NCBI RefSeq assembly: GCF_000213175.1
Contig: NW_009799101.1
Location: 1,045,317 to 1,073,952, forward strand
DNA: 28,636 nt
Source: Neurospora tetrasperma FGSC 2508
Taxonomy: Eukaryota > Ascomycota > Sordariomycetes > Sordariales > Sordariaceae
Direction of reading: 5' to 3'
This document shows, in pieces, positions 1 to 11,800 of the stretch (position 1 is its first letter; the number at the start of each line of letters is the position of its first letter). Below the pieces are notes generated by a model that saw only the letters and a program-made list of their open reading frames with translations, ran no database searches and was not told where the DNA came from. The translations under genes were made by a program, and so were the position numbers.

Positions 1-1
1 T

Positions 2-79
2 TTATACAACCGTCACTCCTTGAGCGTCTTCATTAACACCATCCACCAAGATCTAGACGCCCATTACTCGATGCGTTGA
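2..79 (+). CDS. 3' end of an unidentified gene, cut by the window edge
   Basis: The frame starting at base 2 is open for 25 codons and stops with TGA at 77-79. The codons are typical of coding exons in this window (GTC, TTC, AAC, ACC, ATC, CAC), and the peptide ends in DLDAHYSMR. The other two + strand frames show no such bias. This suggests the C-terminus of a protein whose body lies to the left. The piece is too short to recognise a family, and it could be a chance open frame. If real, its transcript runs in the same direction as the permease, with about 510 bp between stop and the next start. Confidence 0.4.
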   Translation, partial: LYNRHSLSVFINTIHQDLDAHYSMR

Positions 80-589
80 CCGTGGGCTACACAACAAACG
101 GGTATCAAGGTGGTCTGTCTGAGGCTGTGAGACCTAAACCTTTTAACGCACGTTGACCTGAACTTGTCAAGTCACGCCTCACGCAGTTGTCTTTCTTCCC
201 TTTAGGCTCACTGAATTTCTTGGTTGAGGTCCATGGGCTGAGACCTGGATAACTATCCTTCTTTCGTCCCTCGGGCTCTGTGAAGATACTCTGAAATCAG
301 GTATTCTGGAAAAACCCACCTTATACAAGTTACTCGTCAACCAACAATCGAAAGAGCATCCAACACCCCATAACTCAGCCGAACTAAACTGGACTGGACT
401 GGACTGGAGTGGACTGCATACACAACCCCCCACAAGCGCTACGGTTGTGGTGCGCCTTGGGTTCGCTGTGTTCAGCCGCATCATCACTCCCCTCGGTTTC
501 GGTCATCGACTTGGACATCCCGTGGGGTTCCCCTCATTATCAACTGGAACTAAGACCGCGGGACTATCTCTAAAGTCAGTCGAGACAAG
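80..589. other. Intergenic spacer and permease promoter/5' leader
   Basis: No credible coding exon is seen. The minus-strand open frame at 179-487 has no family signature and poor codon bias. The stretch holds the ACTGG tandem repeat at 388-416. It must carry the 3' UTR of the left-edge gene and the promoter and leader of the permease. No TATA box or known regulator site stands out. Confidence 0.6.
388..416. repeat. ACTGG pentamer microsatellite
   Basis: Four exact ACTGG units are followed by AGTGG and a partial ACTG, about 29 bp in all. It lies roughly 175 bp upstream of the permease start codon, so it may lie in the promoter or leader. Confidence 0.85.
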
Positions 590-2907
590 ATGAACGAACC
601 AACGATATTCGAACAACCCATCCACTCGAAGGATAAGGATCCGGAGGTGGGCGAGGATGCCATTTATATGCCCGAGTATGGAGCGAATGGGAGGGGCCCG
701 TCGCGGGTTGGTGAGGAGGGAGAAGAGGAGGATGATTTTAGGGATTATGTGTTTCCTGAAGGTTAGTTAGTTAGTTTGACTTCTGATGACCTGCGTTTTC
801 CGTCTCGGTCTTTTGAGTCTCTCTTCGGTCTCTTCCAAGTCTCTCTAATCTCTTTTCTGTCTGTCTTCAACTGCTTCCCGGCCCCTCTTCATCTTTTTTC
901 AACCTATCTTTTAATTCTCTCTCTCTCTTCACCTCTCTCTTCACCTCTCTCTTCACCTATCTCTTCACCTATCTCTTCACTTAAGGCTCTCCCTCTCTCC
1001 ACGTTTCTTCGCCTTCCATTAACACCCAATCCCAGAGCGAAAACTAGGAACATGGTCCACAGCCTTCCTTATCTTCAACCGTGTCGTCGGCGCTGGCATC
1101 TTCTCAACGCCATCCTCCATCATCCACAACACCAATAGCGTCGGCGCCACGCTTCTCTTCTGGGTGTTAGGTGGTGTAATGACCTTTTGGTGAGTTTTGT
1201 ATCATCCTTTCTTACCTTGCCCTACACCATATCTATGTACTTTCACCACTTTGACCACTCGAAAAGCGGCTAACTCGCATCCTCAACCACAAAGCGGGCT
1301 AGCCGTCTACCTAGAATTCGGCACCGCCATCCCTCGTTCCGGCGGAGAGAAAGTTTACCTCGAACGCGTCTACCGCAAACCCAAATACCTAGCAACCTGT
1401 ATCTTCGCCGTGCAATTCATCCTCTTCGCCATCTCCACCGTCGGCTCCGTTTCCTTTTCTTCGTACCTCCTACGCTGCGTCCTCGGCTCTCCTGACACCA
1501 CCACCACCGGAGGCACCGCGCAAGAAGATGCAACCAAATACGAAGGCACGTGGCTAAACCGGGGCATCGCCGTGGCAGCTATTACCGCCGTCTGCCTCAT
1601 CCACGCATTCTTACCTAGGTTGGGCATTTGGCTGTCCAATGGTTTGGGGGTGTTCAAGCTGGTGCTGTTGATTTTGGTGGTATGTACGGGGTTTGCGGCG
1701 TTAGCGGGGAATATGGAGGGAGAAAGCCCGAGAAACTTTTCGAGCTTTGATGGACCGGGGGATGCCACGGGGAATGGTGACGATCAGACGGACGGGATGG
1801 GGAATAATGTCGCGGGCAATGCGGCGGGGTATGCGTTGGCGTTGTTGCAGGTTTTGTATAGTTATGGGGGGTGGGAGAATGCCAATTATGTGAGTGACCC
1901 CTCGGAAGCAACAGGCAATGGGTTGGTGAGGTAATGCTAACAACGGGTTTGTAGGTGTTGAGCGAAGTGAGGGATGCGCCGAAGACGTTGAGACTGGCGG
2001 CGCCGATTGCCATCGGGACGGTCACCGTCCTTTATGTCCTTGCAAACATTGCCTATGTGAGTATCTCCTCAAGGGTCTCACGAGATCTTCCATGACTGAC
2101 AACACACAGTTCGCCGCCATGACCAAAGACGAACTCTCCAAATCCGGCGTCGTCCCCACCGCCATCTTCTTCACCCGCGTCTGGGGTCCCTCGGCCTTCA
2201 CCGAGCGCGTCATGCCTCTCTTCCTCGCCCTCTCCGCGCTCGGCAACGTCTTTGCGCAATCCTTCGCCATGCCCCGCGTGAAGCAGGAGCTCGCAAAGGA
2301 AGGGACTCTCCCCTTCTCGCGCTTCTGGGCGAGCGACTGGCCCGAGCAAAAGTCGCCCACGGGCGCCATTTTGTTGCATTGGATCTTCACCGTGGCCTTG
2401 ATCCTCGGATCCAGCACCAAGGACGTGTACCAGTTTCTGTCAAACATTTTTACCTACTCGGGCAACTGGATCAAGGTCTTCCTTGGGGTGGGGCTGTTGT
2501 ATCTCAACTTTACGCCGAGCGAGAACTGGACTACGCCGGAGAACAAGCGGTTCCATAGTTATCCCGTCCTGACGGTGTTTTGGGTTGTCGGGCTGCTGTA
2601 TACCTGTGCGGCGCCGTTTATCCCGAACAAGCTGCTGACCAAGGTTCACTTTTCGGTGGTGCCGGCGCTGGGGACGGGCATGCTGGTTATCGGCGTGATG
2701 TATTGGGTGGTTTGGGCCAAGGTGTTGCCGGCGTTTGGGTTCTCTATACAGCACGAGGTGGTGGTATTACCGGATGGAAGTGAGAGGGTCAAGTATAAGA
2801 GGGTGAGGCCGAGGGGAGGTAGGAGTGGTGCGAGAGGGAGGAGGAATGGGGGCAGGGGAGGGGGGAGAGGAGGAGGAGGAGGAGGGACGACTGTTGTGTG
2901 GAGGTGA
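590..2907 (+). CDS. MUP1-type high-affinity methionine permease (APC superfamily), five exons
   Basis: Exons are 590-761, 1048-1189, 1295-1889, 1955-2056 and 2110-2907, giving 602 residues. The start at 590 is the first ATG in a frame that splices correctly. Its acidic, hydrophilic N-tail (about 57 residues) precedes TM1 with the APC hallmark GAGIF (72-76). Other family marks are VYLEFG (about 109-114) and YSYGGWENANYVLSEVRD with its loop charges, followed by helices through about residue 550, consistent with 12 membrane spans. By family, such proteins import methionine and sometimes cysteine at the plasma membrane, driven by protons. Intron 1 is unusually long (286 nt) and carries a minisatellite. 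The other introns are 105, 65 and 53 nt. Intron 3 has a TGCTAAC branch site. The last 33 residues form an odd Arg/Gly-rich tail. MUP1 versus MUP3 substrate affinity cannot be decided from sequence. Confidence 0.88.
923..982 (+). repeat. 12-bp pyrimidine minisatellite inside permease intron 1
   Basis: Five tandem 12-mers are present: three identical CTCTCTTCACCT units (923-958), then ATCTCTTCACCT and ATCTCTTCACTT. They fill part of the 286-nt first intron (762-1047) and lie about 65 nt before its acceptor. The divergence runs in one direction, which suggests slippage growth from the left. Confidence 0.9.
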
Positions 2908-3986
2908 TAGGGCGTGTGCACTTGTCGATGTAGAGAAGATACAACGTAGAAAAGCAGATCAATGATTCGCGTCTTCGTTTCAGGCACAAGATAAAAGGGG
3001 ATTTGTTTACTTTGGATGGAGTCTGTGTCCTTTTACCCCTTTTTTTATCCTTTTTCCCTTGGAGCAGAGCCCCTTTTTCGGATGGCGCAAGCGCCCTGGG
3101 ATCGATCTACTTTGGCCGGTGGAACTAAGTGTCTGATCAACATGCCGGTGGGTTAGATCTTCGTGTTCACTTCCATGAATCCCCAATACGAGATGGACCA
3201 TTGATGTTATTTGGGGTGTCAAAGTTGAACTTGCTGCCAGTCATGTTGATGGGAATCCCAACCGCCAAGACGAAACAAGAGCGGATGGGAACACTGTTTC
3301 AGCGCCAAGTGCCTGTAGCAGGGCAAAGGAAAGGCGCTGTGGACGGACACACTGCAGCCGAGGCGGACAAGTCGGCCAGGTGGGGAACGGGACGCGGGGC
3401 TCCATCGGGCTTAGCGGATCCCGTCCAGTTCAATGTGCCGTTACGTGCGGGTGTGTTGTTGTATCGACCTAACAATTCCCTTCAGTGGACTGCGGCCCCC
3501 CCCCTGACAGCAGTGACGGCCAACCTCCACCTTCGGAACACCACTTGACACCACCCACCCTGGCGAGAGGAAGTGGTTTTGGTGTCCTTCTTGGGAATAC
3601 TACCTCTACCACCACCACCACACTTCAGTCTCACTTGTCAACAACATAACGAGTAACGACCTAAGCGCGCCCGGCCCCGTCAGCCATGCTCCAGCAGCCC
3701 TACGCCGTCGACTCCGTTCATGTTCAAGTCCGATGAAGGCATTGCTGCGCATGCATGCCTTGCTGCCCTCTGTATCCGTCCATTCTCCAGCCAGCCAGCC
3801 AGTTCCAGTTCCAAGTTAGCTTCCGTCTAGACTGAGTGTACCTAGCTGCTCGATTCTCCCACATACGCCTACTACGCCTAACACGCCTACGCCTCGCTTC
3901 ACCACTTCAGCCTCGCCAGACTCTCGACTCTTTCCTCCCATAATCTCCGAGTCGATCTGCGGTCGACCCTTGTTGCGCCATAACCA
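2908..3986. other. Spacer between permease and pik1
   Basis: This 1.08 kb holds the permease 3' UTR and the pik1 promoter and leader. The 139-codon open frame at 3129-3548 (+) lacks coding-like codon choice and any recognisable motif, so I do not call it. Short runs such as CCAGCCAGCCAG near 3790 and a C-rich, ACTACGCCTA-type stretch near 3870-3900 are low-complexity promoter sequence. The last 100 bp are pyrimidine-rich, as usual for leaders of highly expressed fungal genes. Confidence 0.6.
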
Positions 3987-6900
3987 ATGTCTTGGGACTT
4001 GTTAAAGCGGTTCCTCGAGAGCGACGTCTTCAACCAAAACCCCTTTCTCTCCGTCTCCTACCTCTCGTCAGTCAGCCATTCCGTTTTGCCAAGATTCGCT
4101 ACCCCTCCTCCTCCTCCTCCTCTTTCTCTTCTCCTCACTCGGCGCGGCGCGTATACTGGCCCGGCAAGACAGACACTAACATGACCGTACCGCCAGACGA
4201 TATGCCGACCACATAGGAATTCACTATGTGTTGTGCAGCAAGCTGCGCCAGTTCCCCTACGAGGACATCGAGTTCTTCCTCCCTCAGCTATGTCACCTTA
4301 TCATCAGCATCGACAATGAGTCCATGGCCCTGGAGGAGTTTCTCCTCGATCTATGCGAGGAGTCGGTCACAGCAGCCTTGTTGGTGCGCAGCCCTCTATA
4401 CACCATCTGACGCTTTACACGACTACGAAATGCTGATATCTCGCCCGCTCGCAGACATTCTGGCTCTTCCAAACATACCTACACGACCTATCCTCTAATC
4501 CACAGGCCAATGCCTTCAAGATATGCCAGAGAGTGTACAACAAGGTGCAGCATATTGTCTTTGGCGTCTCCGACAGTGCAAGGAACGAGAAGATTACGGA
4601 AAACGCTTTGCCGGTGACTGTCCTTGGGAGCTTCGTTCTCGCCAGTATCGCCGCCCCGTTTCTCCCCCATTGGGCTGGCCCGCTGGCCGTCGCGCAAGCC
4701 AGGAAGCCCCGCCCTCAAGTCATCGAACCTGTGTTGGACGCTACTCCCGTCAACGCCGCCCCACCTGCTCGCGCGCATACCGTCACTGCTGGTACAACAA
4801 AATCGAGACGGGCAAAGGAGGCCCGCCTTACAAGCTCATCGGACCATCAGCTCCAGAGCAACAACAACAGCCCGGTGGCGCATCGCCCCAAGCCCAAGAT
4901 CAAGGAACCTCAGCCTGACTCCCGGCCGACGTCTTCGGGGTCTTCTATCAAAACGCCGGTAGAGTCTAAGCGACCTACTCCTTTCGATTCCAACGTTTTG
5001 GAGGCACGTCTTAGTTCATCTTCGCTGCCTCTACCAACGTCGAATGCCAATTCTCCAGGTCTTGTACGCAGGCCGACCACTCCGGCCCTGCGGCCAACGA
5101 CTGGAGTGAACAGGAGGCACTCCCACCATGTCAAGACGCTCTTGAACCAAGCGGACATGAGCCGCACACAAAAGATGCGGCTACTAAAACAAAACTACTT
5201 CCACTGCCAAACAGCATTCCTGACCGCACTAGAGGATATTTCAAACCGACTAGTAATAGTACCAAAGGCTGCACGCCTAAGTGCCCTACGCGCTGAGCTG
5301 GCTCTAATCGCTCAAGAACTCCCGGCCGAGGTCGATATCCCAGTCATCTGCCCTCCTACTTTGGTCAACGGCTCTCCTTCGCAAAGCCGACATCACAGGA
5401 TAGTCCGTCTCAACCCGGCTGAGGCCACGGTACTGAACAGTGCTGAGAAAGTGCCTTTCCTCCTAATGGTTGAGATTCTGAGGGAAGATCTCACATTTGA
5501 CCCGGATTCTCAAGATAACCAGAGACTTCTGACACAGCTTTTGGCCGAACAAGGAACCAGGAGGCGGATTTTTGACCTTTCCGAGTCTTCTAGGATACCA
5601 GCCACGCCCCGTTCTCAGGAGCCGGTCATCGATAGTGTTTTTGAGCCTTCCTCGGGGGATCTAGGGCACTCGCCACTAATAAAACCGCTCAACGACGAGC
5701 CCTTTGCCATACAGCATAACCCCGTCCCTGGCGGTCTCCGCCATGCTGCCACTACTGGGACCAGCTCGACACAATTCGTTGACCTGACGTCAACGCCTCG
5801 CAGTTCTGGCACTTCGGGATCCTCTACCCCACCTTTCAGGAGGATGACCCTCCAAAGTCCGCGCAACAACGCGGCCGACCAACCTGATTTTTCTGCCCTT
5901 GCCATCCATATGCGGACAGCCTCGCAAATGTTGGCGCAGTTGGATGCAACAAGTGGCAAGCGGCCGCGTCATGAAGTGGCCGCAATCAGGGCAAAGATTA
6001 TTGCCAGCATGCAGAGTCTGGAAGAGGAGAGTTTTGAAGTCCATGATAGCCAAGGGCCGACCTTCGACATGATTATGGCCAAGGCCAGTGCAGAAAACGT
6101 TATCAACGGCAATGTCGCCACGGACGAAGAAATCGAGGCTCCCCTGGAGAAGGTCGAGTCTAACGTGAATCCGAACGCCGGTCTAGCAAGGATGGAAAAC
6201 GATATCAAGACAGGCGGTCTCCAGCGTAAGGGCGATCGTGATGATCCCAGCGCTGCCGTCTTCGGAGAAGCTTGGGAGATGAAGAAGGAGCGTATCCGCA
6301 AGTCCTCTCCTTACGGCTGGATGAAGAACTGGGATCTCGTCAGCGTCATCGTGAAAACGGGTGCGGATCTTCGTCAGGAGGCATTTGCCTGCCAGCTGAT
6401 CCGCGTGTGCCACAAGATCTGGGTAGAGCACAACGTGCCCGTCTGGGTGAAGCTCATGCGCATTCTCGTTACGGGCGAATCATGCGGTCTGATAGAGACC
6501 ATTGCCAACGGCGTGTCTCTGCACTCGATCAAGCGCAGCCTGACACTGGCCACGGTCGAGTCCGGTCAAAACCCTAGGAGGAGGATTGCGACGCTCAAGG
6601 ACCATTTCGTCAAGGCGTTCGGTTTGCCCGAGAGCCAGGCGTACAGGTCGGCTGTGGACGCGTTCAAGAGGTCGCTGGCGGCGTATAGCATCATCTCATA
6701 TGTGCTGCAGCTGAAGGATAGGCACAACGGTAACGTGCTTATCGATAATGAGGGGCACATCATCCATATTGACTTTGGCTTCATGCTGTCAAACTCGCCC
6801 GGTTCGGTTGGGTTCGAGGCGGCGCCGTTTAAGTTTACATATGAATATCTGGATGTGCTGGGTGGCGTGGACTCGCAGGATTTTGCAGACTTTAAGCAAC

Positions 6901-7288
6901 TCTGCAAACAGGCTTTCCAGGGTAAGTTTCTCTTTCTCATCACTCTTACTAGGCATGGAGAACTAACGACTGTTATAGCCCTCCGTCGTTCAGCAGACAA
7001 CATCATCGACCTCGTGGCCATGATGGGCCGAGAATCCAAGATGCCTTGCTTCGGCGCGGGCATCTCGCAGGTAACGACCTCGCTCAGGGCAAGGTTCCAG
7101 CTGCAGCTGAGCAAAGATGAGGCGGAACAGTTTGTGGAGACGGATCTAATTGCCAAGTCGTTGGGAAGTTATTATACGCGACTGTAAGTTGTTCAGGACA
7201 ATTCTTGATCCGAGTGAAATGGGATGCTAACAAAAAGGCGTGAAACAGTTACGACACTTTCCAGTATAGAACACAGGGTATCTACTAG
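3987..7288 (+). CDS. pik1: Phosphatidylinositol 4-kinase, Pik1/PI4K-beta type, five exons
   Basis: Exons are 3987-4066, 4197-4383, 4455-6921, 6979-7183 and 7249-7288, giving 992 residues (yeast Pik1 is about 1066). The N-terminal 140 residues match the lipid kinase unique region, including SYLSRYADHIGIHYVLCSK across the first splice. A Ser/Pro-rich linker follows, then the fungal Pik1 block (LEDISNRLVIVPKAARLSA; HHRIVRLNPAEATVLNSAEK). The catalytic domain spans about 700-985, with VKTGADLRQE (Lys723), catalytic DRHNGN (844-849) and DFG (862-864). The C-terminus RLYDTFQY confirms the short last exon. By family, it makes PI4P at the trans-Golgi and nucleus for secretion and cytokinesis, and binds frequenin/NCS-1. 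The third intron (57 nt) keeps the frame open; retention of the last intron gives an immediate stop at 7185-7187. No key residue is missing. Confidence 0.95.
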
Positions 7289-7996
7289 ACAGCTTTTGAA
7301 GGATCTACAAGGGCGATTAGTCCCGTGTATGGGATATCACCTGAAACAGGAGACACAGATGGGGAGGGAGGAGGGACTAAAGAAATTTAGAGAGGAATGG
7401 GTTAGGTCGGATGAAAGACCGTATCGGTAATGGGATGAATGGAGACAACAAGGTGGAAATACCCCTTCGTTTTTGTATGAGGAGGGCATGGGAAGATCTA
7501 AACGTATATATCACGGTGTTCCCGATGTCAAAGCACGGCAACCTCCATAATGAAGAAGGCGAAGAGCGGAGAAGAAGTGCTAAATTTTCGGAGGGAAAGT
7601 TCAATCAGATTCAAGAAGGGCATCTCGGCGGCGTTCATAACGGGTAGAGGCTTTTATGGATTATGGGAGTGTCTTATCATACTAGTTACTATTATATAAG
7701 CGGCATCCATGTGTTTACAAGTCTTTGGATTGTCTGTTTGGTTTGCTGTCTTTGAGTTTGTTGTCTTGACGTCTTTGCTCACTTTCTCCGTCACTTCATG
7801 GTCTTTTCTCGTTCGTTTATTTTCTTGTTCGTTTCGTTCCATATCTCCATAAATGCGGATCTTCTTACATCGTTTGAATTTGTAAACCTTTGTTCAAGTG
7901 ATGATGGTTTATTTGTATACGGTTATCATAAGCCATTCTATAGTGTTGTTCTTGTTCTTCTTTTTTTTTTTTTTTCTTTTTTTTTTCTTCTTTTTT

Positions 7997-8028
<32 letters not shown>

Positions 8029-8823
8029 CGAGAGACGGGAGTTAGTCGTGTATCAGAAGAAAAAAAAAAAATTCCGAATGGCAGCTGCCTTGTCTTGTTT
8101 CCACTTCCTACCTCTACATTTTATTTTCTTCTCCCACTTACTTTTTCCTTTCTTTCTTTCCGCTTTGTTTTCCTCCATCCTCTTTTAGGCACTATGCTGG
8201 ACTCACGAAACAGGTTCGATGTCAGAAGATAGTCATGCATCAGACGACCGACTAGAATGGTAATAGGCAAAAAGGTGAATTTCTTTTTCATGATACATAC
8301 CATATTTACTCAAGGGCTGTTTGTTCAAAGAGCAGTATTAGTCTCAACGAACGTCTGTTCTGTTTCGTTCTGTCTTTATGGTATTACCTAATCCTGATAC
8401 GCCCGCCCGCCCATCGTGCCCCTATGCCCCTATGCCCCCAAAAACCCCCCGCCCCCTGAATTGACCTTCCGACACATCCCATGTGGAAAAGATAGTTGTG
8501 TAGTTTGAAAAAAATAAAAAAGATAAGACAAAAAGAGAGACCGATCCGCTCGCTCTTAACGTACGCTCTTCTTTGATCGCTTGCTTCCGCCTATGTCTGT
8601 TGAAACACCCGACGTAAAAATGAAAGAAACTGATTATGATAAAAAAAAAAAAGGTATCATGTATACATCACACTACCAGTGGCATCGATCGTTGTTGTTG
8701 TTCGTCCCGGATATCCCAAAAAAGAAATTGGCCGTTGTCCAAAATTCGCCCGGTCCATCCATCCTTCCTGTATCACTCATAACTCATCATCCTTTCTAGA
8801 AAAAGGAAATCGTTTTCCCCCAC
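7289..8823. other. Convergent 3' spacer between pik1 and the zinc-cluster gene
   Basis: This 1.5 kb lies between two genes that converge, so it must contain both 3' UTRs and poly(A) sites. Open frames here (7411-7647, 7798-8232, 7898-8188) are driven by low-complexity T/C runs and show no family signature. Notable contents are the pyrimidine tract at 7951-8028, GC-rich repeats with CCCGCC and ATGCCCCT units near 8400-8460, and an A12 run near 8641. Confidence 0.65.
7951..8028 (+). repeat. Polypyrimidine T-tract and (TC)n microsatellite
   Basis: About 78 bp is almost purely pyrimidine: T runs of 8-15 broken by single C residues, then roughly a dozen TC dinucleotides. It sits midway between convergent transcripts. 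On the minus strand it reads as an A/GA-rich tract. Confidence 0.9.
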
Positions 8824-11800
8824 TTAATGCCCATGATGCATCCCTCCCATTCCCCCACCACCACCACCGCCACCACCTCCGCCAGCACCCACCCCAAACA
8901 TCCCCGCAAAACTATCCAACCCCCCACCGCCTAATGCTCCTCCAAGACCGCCCAGCGTATCCCCCCCAATCTCCGGCGGCTCCATATTAAACGGCATGAA
9001 CCACGCCGAGCTCGGCTCGTTCGAGAACGCTGCATGCAACCCGTCTGGACCATCCCTCCCATTCTCACTATCATGCCCCCCTCCCCACCCCCCAGCGCCA
9101 CCACCACTGCCGCCGCCGCCGCCGCCTACCAGCCCTGGCTCATGATGTAAGCCGGCAGATGTGGGACCGCCGTAGGCGCCAAAGACGAGCTGTCGGTCCA
9201 GGTGGCTCATGCCGTGGGCGTGAGCGGCGCCGAGGTGGGCGGGGAGGGAGAAGGGGTCGGGAGGGAAGAAGGAGCCAGGATGGTGGTGGGAAAGGTGGGC
9301 GTGGGAGACACCGACGGGGGAGACGGGGGAGAAGTGCGCTTGTTGTTGAGCTTGGACGGAGAGGGAGTTGAAAGAACCGGGTGGACCGCTGGTTTGGATG
9401 GGTGAGGGGCCGGCGCCGGAAAAGTTGCGTTGGTGTTGCAGGCGAGCGGCGTGGATTTGTTCGGCGGTTGGTGGAGGGTGTTGTTGTTGATGTGGGGAGA
9501 ATTCGGCTTGTATGGGGTCGGGGCCGTTGGGATGGTTCTGCTGTGGTAGGCCGCTGATTTTGCGTGTCATGGCTTTGCGTTTGAGTTGTTGTTGTTGTTG
9601 GGCTTGTTGCTGCTGTCGTGATGCTGTTGACCCGTTCACGCTACCCCCGTCCCCACCGCCGGCTTGTGGGGAGAGCGTGGTGAAGAACTCCTCGACTGTA
9701 TGCAGCTCGGGCTTCTGTTCCAGAACTGCATCGTCGCCTTTCTCCTTCTTCTTGTAGATGGCGGGGTCGAGAAAGTCGGACTGCGAGACACCGTGGGGAT
9801 AACGGTCAAACCAGTCGCCGTATTGGAAGATGGATGTCGGGTTCTCGTTTGCGGGTGTACCCTGCCTGGCAGCATCGGCACAGGTCCGGTACTGCTCCCG
9901 TAGGTTCTCTGACATCCAGTGGAACATGCCCCAGTACTTCTTCATCTTGGATAGGAACTTGACGTTGGTAGCCAGGTTGCGCTTCGATGTTGCCTCTAGC
10001 GTTGGGTTACCCGAAAAAATTCCAAATATGTGCACGGTACTGGACAGGAAGGCACAATATCCTGTAAAGGGAGCAGTTACAAAGTGTGATTCAGCATCCT
10101 TCAACAGCTCTGATACCCTGTTAGCAGCAGCGAATGCTTTGGCGCCTGCTTTCGTCACAAAAGCCTTGGGGATTTCCTGGTCCGGTTGACCCCGAGGGGA
10201 TGAAACAGCAAACCTGTTCATGAACAAGATGTTCTGTTGAATCGCGATGTGAAGAAACAGAAATTGGTTGGCCATGTTGTCAGTTTCGTGCAGGTGTAGA
10301 TTGTCGGGTGTGTATAGTAAAGAGTCGGGCAAATCGGTCAGAATATCCTCTGTCTGTTTAATGAGTTTAGCGTAACCGGATTCGGGACTCCACATAGGAT
10401 GAGGATCCAACTCTCTGCCTCCTTGGTTGAGATAGTTGATAATTCTGCCCCAGAGAGAGATTGCCTTGATCATCCAGGCCGCAACACCCAGGTTATCTCT
10501 GGCCATTGAAGCATCTTGGTCTTCTAAAAGTGGTCCCAGCACCTCGCCACTCAGGGTTTCTGTTGGACCTGGCATGTCGTACTGGAAGTTCTTTTCCTTG
10601 ATAGGCAGCGGGACCCGTAACGTCTCCTCCCTTATGAACGTGGGCCGGTCTGTGCCTGAAGAGTTGAAGCGATCCATTAGAAAACATGCCCACATGGTCC
10701 TCCTTCGGATCTCGCGATCGATGAAGCTGAGTTGTGTGTTCCCTGCTTGTCGGACGGGATCGTGCTCCAGGTCTTTGTGAAGCTGCAGTGCAAAGGCCAT
10801 ACGGATGGCCTGGCCACCCAATGACCAGCTACGGCCACCATGACATGTGCCAAACTCGTGTAAACCTAATATGAGCAGACATGTGAGAATGGTGATATTG
10901 GGCCATTCATATCTCTTTGTCACTATATCGCGGGCTGCGGCCGCCCACTCTTCGCCGCGGAGGAAATTGGGACTTGAGTTCAGTTTCGGATGATGCGAGA
11001 AACGTGCCGCAATGGCGCAGACAGAGAGGATTAGGACGGGGGGTAAAGCGCCGGCCCTGTGGTAGCGGACTTGTTAGACAATATGGACTATGACGTCTGA
11101 TGTGTGGGGAACATACTTCAGCTTCCTCATAAAGCTCGGTTTGTGAAGAAGGTGGTAGGCCTGTCCATAGATGTTTTCAAAGTAAACTTCGGCAAGGTGT
11201 TCTTGTATTTCCTTGGATGGCAACGCATCCCCGCCTTCCAGCAATAGCTTGCTTTCCTCGGTCTCCTGGATGTGGATCGTAGCAGTCCTGTTCGGCGCGT
11301 CAATCTTGGTCTTTGAAGGCCCGCGAGCCCAATTTTCCAAGTCCGAGCCGAATGCTTCGTCAGCGCCGCGCTTCTTGTTGGCTTGCTTCATGTTGTTCAA
11401 TGTCCCCGGGATGGCAGGCTTGACCACGGCCCTGGTAACGGTAGAGGCACCCTCCTGCTCAGATTTTGGTACGATCTTGATAATCCGTTCCTCCATTCGC
11501 TTTAGTCGCTTGTCCAACATAGCCATGTAGTCGGTTCGTGGTGCGGCCTTGCGAGCTGTGACCTTGTAGACACACGGGATTCGCGATCGGAGACAGTGCT
11601 TGCACGCGGGTTTCTCGCCGGAACACCGGATCTTTTTGCGTCGACATGCTATACAAGCCAGTGGAAGACGCTTTCGTTCCTTTCCGGCTTTTGTCTTGAG
11701 CTCGCTCCATGCGGGCGTATTGTCCGTTTTGTCCCCCTTGCCCTTTGGCGCCGAGCCATCAACCGAGCTAGCAGTCGCAAGGCCAAATTCATCCACTGTT

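Noticed and set aside
3129-3548. 139-codon open frame upstream of pik1
   Set aside because: Codon choice is not biased as in real exons here, no motif or splice partner is seen, and it lies in the expected promoter and leader region.
7898-8232. Phe/Ser-rich open frames in the polypyrimidine tract
   Set aside because: The apparent hydrophobic peptide is a direct translation of T and TC runs, with no conserved content.
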